Below are positions 8,682 to 14,897 of a stretch of 22,986 bases of DNA, piece by piece. The position numbers were made by a program, and so were the translations under genes. Position 1 is the stretch's first letter; the number at the start of each line of letters is the position of its first letter. The DNA lies in the NCBI GenBank assembly GCA_016462625.1, contig JAEMSV010000058.1, positions 1 through 22,986 of the forward strand, read 5' to 3'. This DNA comes from Solirubrobacteraceae bacterium (lineage in GTDB: Bacteria; Actinomycetota; Thermoleophilia; Solirubrobacterales; Solirubrobacteraceae). The notes beneath the pieces are model-generated. The model saw only the letters and a program-made list of their open reading frames with translations. It ran no database searches and had not been told where the DNA came from.

Positions 8682-9857
8682 GCCCGCTGCGGCGCAGAAC
8701 GCCTCGTAGTCGGGGAAGACGCCCATGTCCTCGTCCGCGATGGTCGACGGGTCGACGGAGCAGACCGGGCATTCGGGGTCGCGCCGGACCTTCAGCTCGG
8801 TGAACGTCGCGCCGAGGGCTTCGTACAGAAGCAGGCGGCCGACGAGCGGCTCGCCGGCGCCGATGACGAGCTTGATGACCTCGGTCGCCTGGAGCAGGCC
8901 CATGGTGCCCGGCAGGACGCCGAGGACGCCGTTCGCGCCGCAGGACGGGGCGAGCTCGGCCGGCGGCGGGACCGGGTAGAGGCAGCGGTAGCAGGGGCCA
9001 TCGTGCGGCTTGAAGACCGACAGCTGGCCGTCGAAGCCGAGGATCGAGGCGCTCACGACCGGGATGTCCAGGCGGACCGTCGCGTCGTTCAGGAGATAGC
9101 GCGTCGGGAAGTTGTCGACCCCATCCACGATCACGTCGTAGCCGGAGATGATCTCCATGATGTTCGAGGCGTCGAGGCGCGTCTCGTACGGCACGACCTT
9201 CACGCCCGGGTTCAGGTCGTGGATCGCCTCGGTCGCGGAGGCGACCTTGGAGATGCCGACCCGGTCCGTCGCGTGGGCGACCTGCCGCTGGAGGTTCGAG
9301 ACGTCGACCACGTCGTCGTCGACGATGCCGAGCGTGCCGACGCCGGCAGCGGCGAGGTACAGCGCGATGGGCGAGCCGAGGCCGCCGGCACCGAGCAGGA
9401 GGACCTTGCTCTGCAGCAGCTTGCGCTGGCCCTCCTCGCCGATCTCCGGCAGCAGGAAGTGGCGGGAGTAGCGCTCGCGCTGGTCGGGCGTGAAGGTGAA
9501 CGGCTTGTCGAAGTCGTAGCCGCGGTCCTTCCACAGCGTGAAGCCGCCGGTCATCGAGGAGACATCCTCGTAACCCAGCTCGGAGAGCGTCTTGGCGGCG
9601 AGCGCGGAGCGATTGCCCGAGGCGCAGTAGAGGATCACGCGCTGGGAGCGGTCGGGGACCGCGCCCTCGATGCGCGACTCGAGGAATGCCCGCGCGACGT
9701 GCTTGGCGCCCGGGATCTTCCCCTGGGCGACCTCGTCGGTCTCGCGGACGTCGACGATGGCGACGCCGTTGCCGACGACCTCGTGGACCTCGCTCGGGTC
9801 CACCTCGGTGATCTGGCTCTTGATCTGGCGGATGAACTCCGCGCCGGACGGACTCAC
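8679..9857 (-). CDS. moeZ: Rhodanese-E1 fusion, sulfur-carrier adenylyltransferase/sulfurtransferase (MoeZ-like)
   Basis: GTG at 9857 with Shine-Dalgarno AGGAGT (7-nt spacing) gives 392 residues. Residues of about 15-115 are a rhodanese domain with active-site Cys78 in YCASGNRS. Residues of about 125-392 are a ThiF/MoeB-type E1: GAGGLGS nucleotide loop (156-162), DDDVVDVSNLQRQ, VDGVDNFPTRYLLND, and zinc cysteines C289/C292 and C363/C366. The protein should adenylate a carrier's C-terminal glycine and transfer rhodanese-bound sulfur to give a thiocarboxylate. Its partner cysO follows after 9 nt. Mycobacterial MoeZ has the E1 first and rhodanese last; here the order is reversed. The promoter element is shared with cysM. 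It could also serve a MoaD or ThiS protein elsewhere. Confidence 0.9.
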   Translation of the reverse strand: MSPSGAEFIRQIKSQITEVDPSEVHEVVGNGVAIVDVRETDEVAQGKIPGAKHVARAFLESRIEGAVPDRSQRVILYCASGNRSALAAKTLSELGYEDVSSMTGGFTLWKDRGYDFDKPFTFTPDQRERYSRHFLLPEIGEEGQRKLLQSKVLLLGAGGLGSPIALYLAAAGVGTLGIVDDDVVDVSNLQRQVAHATDRVGISKVASATEAIHDLNPGVKVVPYETRLDASNIMEIISGYDVIVDGVDNFPTRYLLNDATVRLDIPVVSASILGFDGQLSVFKPHDGPCYRCLYPVPPPAELAPSCGANGVLGVLPGTMGLLQATEVIKLVIGAGEPLVGRLLLYEALGATFTELKVRRDPECPVCSVDPSTIADEDMGVFPDYEAFCAAAG

Positions 9858-9891
9858 GCTGAAAACTCCTGAAGGCCGGTCAACTTTCGGG

Positions 9892-9908
9892 ACTTCAGAA
9901 AGTGTAGC
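9892..9908 (-). promoter_or_regulatory. moeZ promoter with element shared with cysM
   Basis: The minus strand reads GCTACACTTTCTGAAGT, 16 of 17 bases identical to the element before cysM. TACACT (9901-9906) would give a start site near 9893 and a leader of about 35 nt carrying the AGGAGT ribosome site at 9865-9870. Confidence 0.5.
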
Positions 9909-9935
9909 GGGGTCGAATCGACCTTCGGGAACCGA

Positions 9936-9993
9936 TACGGGGCGCCGCGAGGGTCGGTCCGGCTCAGGCCCGACACCTCGCAGGCGCCCCGTG
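9936..9993 (+). other. Long bulged hairpin in the moeZ-kinase intergenic region
   Basis: The core arms CGGGGCGCC (9938-9946) and GGCGCCCCG (9983-9991) extend outward by A-U and G-U pairs. After single-A bulges they continue inward through GCGAGG/CCTCGC and GTCGG/CCGAC. That is about 20 Watson-Crick core pairs around a loop of about 12 nt. No T-tract follows on either strand. On the plus strand it would lie in the 5' leader of the kinase operon. It matches no riboswitch class I can recognise by eye. Confidence 0.6.
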
Positions 9994-10012
9994 GGAGTCT
10001 CGGTGGCTTCTG

Positions 10013-10043
10013 CACGAACGGCCCCTGCAAAGAAACGTTCGTG
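10013..10043 (+). other. Second leader hairpin upstream of the kinase
   Basis: CACGAACG (10013-10020) and CGTTCGTG (10036-10043) are perfect 8-bp inverted repeats around a 15-nt loop. They lie 65-95 nt before the kinase start, between the long bulged hairpin and the Shine-Dalgarno hairpin. Confidence 0.5.
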
Positions 10044-10088
10044 GAGGTTCCTGCACCACTGTTATCGGACGGCGCCGCTGCCGACGAC

Positions 10089-10106
10089 ATGGGGTGAGGA
10101 CCCCAT
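10089..10106 (+). promoter_or_regulatory. Shine-Dalgarno hairpin of the kinase gene
   Basis: ATGGGGT (10089-10095) pairs perfectly with ACCCCAT (10100-10106) around the four-base loop GAGG, which is the core of the ribosome site. The ATG follows one base later at 10108. Presenting the site in a tight loop next to the start suggests translational control of the kinase. Confidence 0.55.
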
Positions 10107-10107
10107 C

Positions 10108-11091
10108 ATGAACAAGCGTCCCCCCGCCCTTCTCTCCCAGGTACTCGCGGTCAACACGCTGCTGCTCGTCGCCACCGTGTTCACGGCGAGCGTCGCGGCG
10201 CGGCTGGACCTGACGTCATCCGACGGCCTCCACCAGTTCCTGATCGTCAGCGGCGCGATCGGCGTCACGGTGCTCGCGAACGCCATGGTCCTGCGGCGGC
10301 GCTTCCGCCCGCTCGAGGACCTCGTCGAGACGATGGGCCGCGTCGACCTCTCGACCCCCGGTGTGCGCGCCCAGGCACGGCGCGACGAGCCCGCGGAGGT
10401 CCAGCGCCTGCGCGTCGCCTTCAACGGCATGCTCGGCCGGATCGAGACCGAGCGCGCCGGGGCGGCCAGCGCCGTGCTGCGCGCGCAGGAAGAAGAGCGG
10501 GCCCGCATCGCACGCGACCTGCACGACGAGGTCAACCAGGCCCTCACCGCGATCCTGCTCCGCCTCGGGGCCTCGGCCGCCGACGCGCCGCCCCAGCTGG
10601 CCGCCGAGCTCGCGGAGACCCGCGCGCTCGCTCAGCAGGCGATGGACGAGCTCCTGCACCTCGCCCGCGAGCTCCGTCCGGCCGCCCTGGACGACCACGG
10701 CCTGGTCCCGGCGCTGCGCTCGCAGGTCACGGAATTCGGGCGCCGCCCGGGCATGACCGCCCACCTCAAGGTCGCCGACGACCTCCCCGAGCTCAGCGCC
10801 GACGAGCAGCTCGTCATCTACCGGGTGGCGCAGGAGTCTCTGTCGAACATCGCGCGCCATGCCGACGCGCGCACCGTGCTCGTGACACTTGACCGGGCGC
10901 TGGACGAAGACGGGCACGTCCGCCTGCGCGTCTGCGACGACGGCAACGGTCTGCACTGCCCCTCCCCCACGCCCGGCACCGGGCTCGGCGTGGCGGGTAT
11001 GCGCGAGCGCGCGCTGCTCGCCGGAGGCCGGCTCGAAGTCACGTCCCCGGCGGAGACCGGACAGGGCACGACCGTGGAGCTCGCACTATGA
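10108..11091 (+). CDS. NarL-family sensor histidine kinase (HisKA_3)
   Basis: ATG at 10108, preceded by GAGGA, gives 327 residues. The frame is open much further upstream, but that stretch is a shadow of the moeZ region. Two membrane helices (about 12-32 and 42-62) flank a short extracytoplasmic loop of only about 10-15 residues. A HAMP-like linker (RRRFRPLEDLVETMGRVD) follows. HisKA_3 carries His139 in RARIARDLHDEVNQ, and the HATPase has QESLSN (242-247), DDGNG (277-281) and GLGVAGMRER (292-301). With so small an outer loop, it probably senses a membrane or redox signal. The last codon overlaps the response regulator start (ATGA), so kinase and regulator form a coupled pair. Confidence 0.92.
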   Translation: MNKRPPALLSQVLAVNTLLLVATVFTASVAARLDLTSSDGLHQFLIVSGAIGVTVLANAMVLRRRFRPLEDLVETMGRVDLSTPGVRAQARRDEPAEVQRLRVAFNGMLGRIETERAGAASAVLRAQEEERARIARDLHDEVNQALTAILLRLGASAADAPPQLAAELAETRALAQQAMDELLHLARELRPAALDDHGLVPALRSQVTEFGRRPGMTAHLKVADDLPELSADEQLVIYRVAQESLSNIARHADARTVLVTLDRALDEDGHVRLRVCDDGNGLHCPSPTPGTGLGVAGMRERALLAGGRLEVTSPAETGQGTTVELAL

Positions 11092-11720
11092 GACTGCTCG
11101 TCGCCGACGACCACGGCATCGTGCGCGGCGGGCTGCGCCTGCTGCTCGAGCGCCAGCCCGACATGGAGGTCGTCGCGGAGGCCGAGGACGGCGCGGCCGC
11201 CGTCGAGGAGGCGCTCCGCGTCCGACCCGACGTCTGCGTCCTCGACGTCGCGATGCCGCGCCTCACGGGCCTGCAGGCCGCGCGCGAGATCAAGGCGCAG
11301 ATGCCGGAGACGGCGGTCCTCATCCTCTCCATGCACGACGACGAGCGGTACCTCTTCGAGGCGCTGAAGGCCGGCGCGTCGGGCTACGTGCTCAAGCGCG
11401 AGGCCGACGAGGCCCTCGTCGACGCCGTGCGCGCGGTCGCCGCCGGGGAGTCGTTCCTCACCAACGCCGCCGAGCGCTCGCTCATCCGCGCATGGATGGA
11501 CGACGAGTCGACCGGCCCGCGCGAGCCGCTGAGCCCGCGCGAGCAGGAAGTCCTCAAGCTCATCGCCGAGGCGCACACGAACCGAGAGATCGGCGAGATC
11601 CTCCACCTGTCGGAGAAGACCGTCGAGTCGCACCGCGCGAACCTGCTGCGCAAGCTCGGCATGCGCGACCGCGTCGAGCTCGTGCGCTACGCGATCCGCA
11701 GAGGACTCGTCGAAGCCTAA
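11088..11720 (+). CDS. NarL/LuxR-type response regulator
   Basis: ATG at 11088 overlaps the kinase stop by 4 bases. The 210 residues comprise a receiver domain with acidic pair D7/D8, phospho-acceptor Asp53 (CVLDVAMPR) and Lys103 (YVLKRE). A LuxR-type helix-turn-helix follows from about residue 147 (LSPREQEVLKLIAEAHTNREIGEILHLSEKTVESHRANLLRKL). It is the output of the upstream kinase. Its targets are unknown; the SCO1-type gene that follows after 9 bp is the nearest candidate. Confidence 0.93.
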   Translation: MRLLVADDHGIVRGGLRLLLERQPDMEVVAEAEDGAAAVEEALRVRPDVCVLDVAMPRLTGLQAAREIKAQMPETAVLILSMHDDERYLFEALKAGASGYVLKREADEALVDAVRAVAAGESFLTNAAERSLIRAWMDDESTGPREPLSPREQEVLKLIAEAHTNREIGEILHLSEKTVESHRANLLRKLGMRDRVELVRYAIRRGLVEA

Positions 11721-11723
11721 GCT
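11718..11723 (+). promoter_or_regulatory. Candidate -10 box TAAGCT for the SCO1-type gene
   Basis: TAAGCT begins with the response-regulator stop codon and ends 6 nt before the GTG at 11730. It may give a separate leaderless transcript. Confidence 0.3.
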
Positions 11724-11729
11724 CGTGGG

Positions 11730-12347
11730 GTGCCTCGCCGGGTCCTCATGACGCTCGTCCTCGCCGCCGTGCTCTCGCTCGGCGCCGCGATGGCGGTGAT
11801 CCTCGCCGCGCGCGACGACGGCCAGGTCGCGGTCGGCGACACGGGGTATGCGGGCGCGTTCCGGCCCACGAGCATCCCGCCCACGGACTTCACGGGCCTG
11901 CGCGACCAGGACGGCCGCGCGGTCCGCCTGAGCGAGTACCAGGGCAAGCCCGTCGTCGTGACGTTCCTCTACACGACGTGCGAGGACACCTGCCCCCTGA
12001 CCGCGCAACAGATCCGCGGCGCGCTCGACGATCTCGGCCAGGACGTGCCCGTTGTGGCGATCAGCGTCGATCCCGCCAACGACACGCCGTTCCGCGCCCG
12101 CAAGTTCATGCTCGAGCAGCAGATGACCGGCCGCATGCGGTTCCTGCTCGGGCCCCGCGCGGCGCTCCAGCGCCAGTGGGAGGCCTACGGCATCCGCCCA
12201 CAGAAGGAGGACCTCGAGCACACGGCGTCGCTCGTGATCCTCGACGGGCAGGGCCGCCAGCGCATCGGGTTCCCGATCGACAAGCTCACCCCCGAGGGGC
12301 TCGCGCACGACCTCAGGGCAATGGCGTCGGGCCCGGATCGGTCGTAG
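11730..12347 (+). CDS. SCO1/SenC-type copper-binding thioredoxin-fold protein
   Basis: GTG at 11730 gives 205 residues. An N-terminal membrane anchor or uncleaved signal (about 6-27) is followed by a SCO domain. The copper/thiol site is complete: C84-EDT-C88 in the loop TTCEDTCPLT, and His164 in DLEHTASLVILD. SCO proteins deliver copper to the CuA site of cytochrome c oxidase or maintain its thiols. The redox-type kinase/regulator pair upstream fits an envelope redox or copper role. The 3' end overlaps the convergent small membrane-protein gene by 35 bp, so the last residues of both are encoded by the same DNA. Confidence 0.92.
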   Translation: MPRRVLMTLVLAAVLSLGAAMAVILAARDDGQVAVGDTGYAGAFRPTSIPPTDFTGLRDQDGRAVRLSEYQGKPVVVTFLYTTCEDTCPLTAQQIRGALDDLGQDVPVVAISVDPANDTPFRARKFMLEQQMTGRMRFLLGPRAALQRQWEAYGIRPQKEDLEHTASLVILDGQGRQRIGFPIDKLTPEGLAHDLRAMASGPDRS

Positions 12348-12501
12348 CGCTCGCGTCCTCGTCGGCGCCTTCGGCCGCTTCGCGGCGCTTGTCGCGCCAG
12401 CTGGTGATCCCGATGCCGGCCACGACGATCAGCACCGGCAGGAGATAGAGCAGGGACGCCCACCAATGATCCGTGCCGAGGTGTGCGAGGACGAGGCTCA
12501 T
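12313..12501 (-). CDS. Small single-span membrane protein, coupled to upstream gene
   Basis: ATG at 12501 overlaps the stop of the large membrane-protein gene (ATGA), giving 62 residues: MSLVLAHLGTDHWWASLLYL, one membrane helix (about 14-33), then a charged tail rich in Arg/Lys and Asp/Glu. The long frame upstream of this ATG is a low-complexity shadow of the large gene. The overlap indicates translational coupling, so it is probably an accessory subunit of the polytopic protein. The last 35 bp overlap the end of the SCO1-type gene on the other strand. I recognise no family. Confidence 0.6.
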   Translation of the reverse strand: MSLVLAHLGTDHWWASLLYLLPVLIVVAGIGITSWRDKRREAAEGADEDASATTDPGPTPLP

Positions 12502-13931
12502 GAGTTGGCCGCCGAGAGGAGCCACAGGCCGAGGCTGGTGAAGGCCACCATCACGGCGAGCATCCAGTATTGCGAGCGGGTCGCCTCGCGGGCGCTGCCG
12601 TAGAGGCCCAGCGCGCGATCGTGCGCGAGGATCAAGCCGCAGATGTGCCCGGCGACCAGTGCCCCCACCTGGACGTACCAGATGCCGTTCGCACCGACCC
12701 AGCCGTAGTCGATGGTCCACTGCGCGGTGCCGAGCAGGCCGCCATCGCCCGGGGCGAGCGTCTCACCGAGCGGGTTGGAGAGCAGGTAGCCCATCGCCTG
12801 CCCCTGGTAGGCGAGCAGCGAGAAGTAGTGCGCGACGACGTACGCGGCTGCGATCGGGACGAGGGTGTGCGCGAACTCGCGGACGAGGCGCGGCCCGTCG
12901 TAGGCCTTGCTCACGGTCTTCATGCCGCTGATACCGAGCCAGAACAGACCCGACACGAAGCCGATGACGAGCACGAGCCCGATGGTGAAGGCGAGCTGGA
13001 GCGCCGTCGCCTGCGCGAGTCCGAGGTCCGCGAAGAAGTCGGTGAGCCGCGGGGCGATGTCGGTCCAGACCGGCCCCTCGGAGAAGCCGTCGAACGTCGT
13101 GACGCCGATCGCCACCAGCAGGAGGGCGGGTGTGCCCGGGCCGGCGTCGAGCCCCGGAAGGCCCGAGAGCGGCAGCCGGCCGAAGAGCGCGCGCCGCTCC
13201 CAGCGCAGCGGCGACATCCGGGCGAAGAGGCCGAAGTACACACCGAACGCGTCGGCGTTGCGCGTCCACGCGTCGACGCCGTAGAGGCTCATCCCGATGA
13301 GCATCACGATCGCGTAGACGAGGGCCAGGACCGCGAGGACCGCCGGCTCGTCGCCGCGGGTCCAGACCAGTTCGACCCAGGCGAAGGCAACCAGGCCGAT
13401 CGCCGCGGGCCAGCGGCCCAGGCGCTCGGGGTACGCCATCGGCTCCGGCATGTCGTCGCCGCCGATGCGCTGCGCGACCCATCCGCCGGCGCGTCCGAGC
13501 GCCCGCCACGGGCTGAACGCCGCCCAGACGTCGCCGAACAGGATCGCGGCGAACACCACGCCGACCCACACGGTGACGTAGATGAACGTCGGCGCGAGGT
13601 TCGCGCTGGCGACGTCCGAGCCCGCGAGCCCGGCGTAGATGACCAGCCCGAAGGCAAAGATGCCGAGCGCGCCGCAGAGCGGGTCCAGGAACCCCGGGAG
13701 CCCGATCAGCCGCCGCTCATGGCCGTCCTGGAGCTTGGGCTTGGGCCACAGGACCGCGAGCGCGACGAAGGAGACGACCAGCACGATGGTCGCGGCCCAG
13801 CCGAAGAGCCAGCGGGGGATCGGGAGATCCTGGACGCCGACGATGCCGTGAGCTGACGCGTCGGGCGCGAAGGCGAGGGCCGAGAGCACCAGGGCGCTCG
13901 TCAGCGAGGCGAGGCGACCCCGAGCTGGCAT
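12498..13931 (-). CDS. Polytopic membrane protein, 'fenitrothion hydrolase'-like
   Basis: I place the start at ATG 13931 (MPARGRLASL), giving 477 residues, because a TACACT box lies 9 nt upstream; the ATG at 13949 would lie upstream of that box. A signal-like N-terminus ends near ASA before HGIVGVQDLPIPRWLFGW, followed by ten or more membrane helices. The opening HGxVGxxDLPIPxWLF and the WP-P-L stretch resemble proteins annotated fenitrothion hydrolase (FedA/FedB type) in actinobacteria. That name comes from one organophosphate-degrading isolate and may not reflect the native role. Histidines within or beside helices (AHYFSLLAYQGQ, GHICGLILAHDRAL) could bind metal. Its neighbour is a SCO1-type copper protein, so a metal-linked envelope function is possible; that is inference. 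Confidence 0.6.
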   Translation of the reverse strand: MPARGRLASLTSALVLSALAFAPDASAHGIVGVQDLPIPRWLFGWAATIVLVVSFVALAVLWPKPKLQDGHERRLIGLPGFLDPLCGALGIFAFGLVIYAGLAGSDVASANLAPTFIYVTVWVGVVFAAILFGDVWAAFSPWRALGRAGGWVAQRIGGDDMPEPMAYPERLGRWPAAIGLVAFAWVELVWTRGDEPAVLAVLALVYAIVMLIGMSLYGVDAWTRNADAFGVYFGLFARMSPLRWERRALFGRLPLSGLPGLDAGPGTPALLLVAIGVTTFDGFSEGPVWTDIAPRLTDFFADLGLAQATALQLAFTIGLVLVIGFVSGLFWLGISGMKTVSKAYDGPRLVREFAHTLVPIAAAYVVAHYFSLLAYQGQAMGYLLSNPLGETLAPGDGGLLGTAQWTIDYGWVGANGIWYVQVGALVAGHICGLILAHDRALGLYGSAREATRSQYWMLAVMVAFTSLGLWLLSAANS

Positions 13932-13940
13932 AGGTACAGA

Positions 13941-13946
13941 AGTGTA
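13941..13946 (-). promoter_or_regulatory. Candidate -10 box TACACT for the polytopic membrane protein
   Basis: TACACT on the minus strand ends 9 nt before the ATG at 13931. It is part of a GTACA-cttc-TGTAC inverted repeat and lies 2 bp from the terminator hairpin of the upstream gene. Confidence 0.45.
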
Positions 13947-13948
13947 CA

Positions 13949-13980
13949 TGGGACGGACGGACGGCGATCCGTCCGTCCCA
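13949..13980 (-). terminator. Hairpin terminator after secreted paralogue 1
   Basis: TGGGACGGACGGA (13949-13961) and TCCGTCCGTCCCA (13968-13980) form a perfect 13-bp stem with a 6-nt loop, 17 bp after the stop codon. The U-tract is missing, which is common in high-GC actinobacteria. Confidence 0.65.
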
Positions 13981-13997
13981 CGCAGGCTATCGGGCGA

Positions 13998-14735
13998 TTA
14001 CTTCGTGCACTTCTGGGAGGTCTCGACCGTCTTCGACGGCACGCCACCGGCGTAGGAGAACTCGCCCTTCGCCTTCCAGGTGCCGCCCGTGCACTTGGTG
14101 ATCTCGAAGATCGGCACGGTCTTGCCGGCCTTCTTCATGCTCTTCTGGATGTCGACCGCGAAGAGCGTGATCGCGACCGGGACGCCCGGCGCGGGCTCCT
14201 GCAGGTTCGCGGGAACCGGGACGCTCAGCTTCAGGCCATAGGCGCCCGTCGCCGGCGACATGGTGCCGACGATGTTGCTCTGGATCCGGAGCGGGCTCGC
14301 GCCCTCGACGAACAGGTTGACCTTGTTCTTGCCGCCGTTCGCCGCGACGATCGTCAGGTCGGTCTGGGTGACGCCACCGGGCGCCTGGCCCGCGGCCTTG
14401 CCCTTGCCGATGATCGAGCCGGCCGGGCACTCGTCAGTCGACTTCGCGGCGTCGATCGCGGTCGCCTTGCACACCGGGAACTTCGCGCCGTTGTACTTCG
14501 CGCCGGCGGGGAAGTAGATGACGGCCTTGCTGAGCGTCGGCGGCTGAACACCGGCGGTCGTCTCACGCGAGCCGAGCGACACGCTGAGCTTCGCGCTCTT
14601 CGGGCTCTTCTTCGAGCTGGCCTTGTTCGGGGTGGCCTTGACCGTCAGGTCCTGGACCGGCTCAGCGATGGCGGCGACCGGCAGCGCCAGCGCCAACACC
14701 GCGACACCCGCGAAAGCGAGAGTGCGTCCAAACAT
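13998..14735 (-). CDS. Secreted four-cysteine protein, paralogue 1
   Basis: ATG at 14735 gives 245 residues and is preceded by GGAG with 7-nt spacing. An upstream in-frame start at 14810 would destroy the signal peptide and lies upstream of the -10 box. The signal peptide MFGRTLAFAGVAVLALALPVA ends near AIA. The mature part begins VQDLTVKATPNKASSKK, continues with IDAAKSTDECPAGSIIGKG and a VEGASPLRIQSN segment, and ends TSQKCTK. Four cysteines (VCKA, ECPA, KCTG, QKCT) match those of paralogues 2 and 3, so two disulfides are likely. I know of no characterised member. It has its own promoter with a palindromic operator candidate and its own terminator. Confidence 0.78.
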   Translation of the reverse strand: MFGRTLAFAGVAVLALALPVAAIAEPVQDLTVKATPNKASSKKSPKSAKLSVSLGSRETTAGVQPPTLSKAVIYFPAGAKYNGAKFPVCKATAIDAAKSTDECPAGSIIGKGKAAGQAPGGVTQTDLTIVAANGGKNKVNLFVEGASPLRIQSNIVGTMSPATGAYGLKLSVPVPANLQEPAPGVPVAITLFAVDIQKSMKKAGKTVPIFEITKCTGGTWKAKGEFSYAGGVPSKTVETSQKCTK

Positions 14736-14784
14736 ATTCGTGCTCCGAGTCTTGGGGAGGGGTCCCGGCCCGCTTTGGCCAGGG

Positions 14785-14810
14785 CGTCCAATATTAGGAC
14801 GATCGTCCAA
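14785..14810 (-). promoter_or_regulatory. Promoter/operator of secreted paralogue 1
   Basis: The plus strand carries the perfect 12-bp palindrome GGACGATCGTCC (14797-14808). It abuts atatta (14791-14796), which is TAATAT, a -10 box, on the minus strand. CGTCCAA occurs twice, at 14785 and 14804, 19 bp apart. A protein bound here would cover the space just upstream of -10, as TetR-type operators do. The site lies about 50 bp before the ATG. Confidence 0.5.
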
Positions 14811-14821
14811 GAAAAGACACC

Positions 14822-14852
14822 GGGGGCGGACGAGAGTTTCTCGTCCGCCCCC
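14822..14852 (-). terminator. Hairpin terminator after secreted paralogue 2
   Basis: GGGGGCGGACGAGA (14822-14835) and TCTCGTCCGCCCCC (14839-14852) form a perfect 14-bp stem with a 3-nt loop, about 45 bp after the stop. A weakly U-rich GTGTCTTTTC follows on the minus strand. Confidence 0.75.
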
Positions 14853-14897
14853 AGTTTTAGGAGCTCTTGATGTTGCCCGCGAGGCGGGCGGTCAGGC

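Noticed and set aside
8262..9872. 536-codon open frame on the plus strand
   Set aside because: Antisense shadow of moeZ and cysO, with no recognisable motif.
9854..10090. 78-codon minus-strand frame upstream of moeZ
   Set aside because: It overlaps the moeZ start, runs through the strong hairpins, has no ribosome site and no family resemblance. The interval is better explained as promoter and leader.
9936..10107. Cobalamin, ydaO or other known riboswitch in the kinase leader
   Set aside because: CACCACTG superficially recalls a cobalamin-box flank, but the conserved core boxes of these classes are absent by eye. I report only the hairpins.
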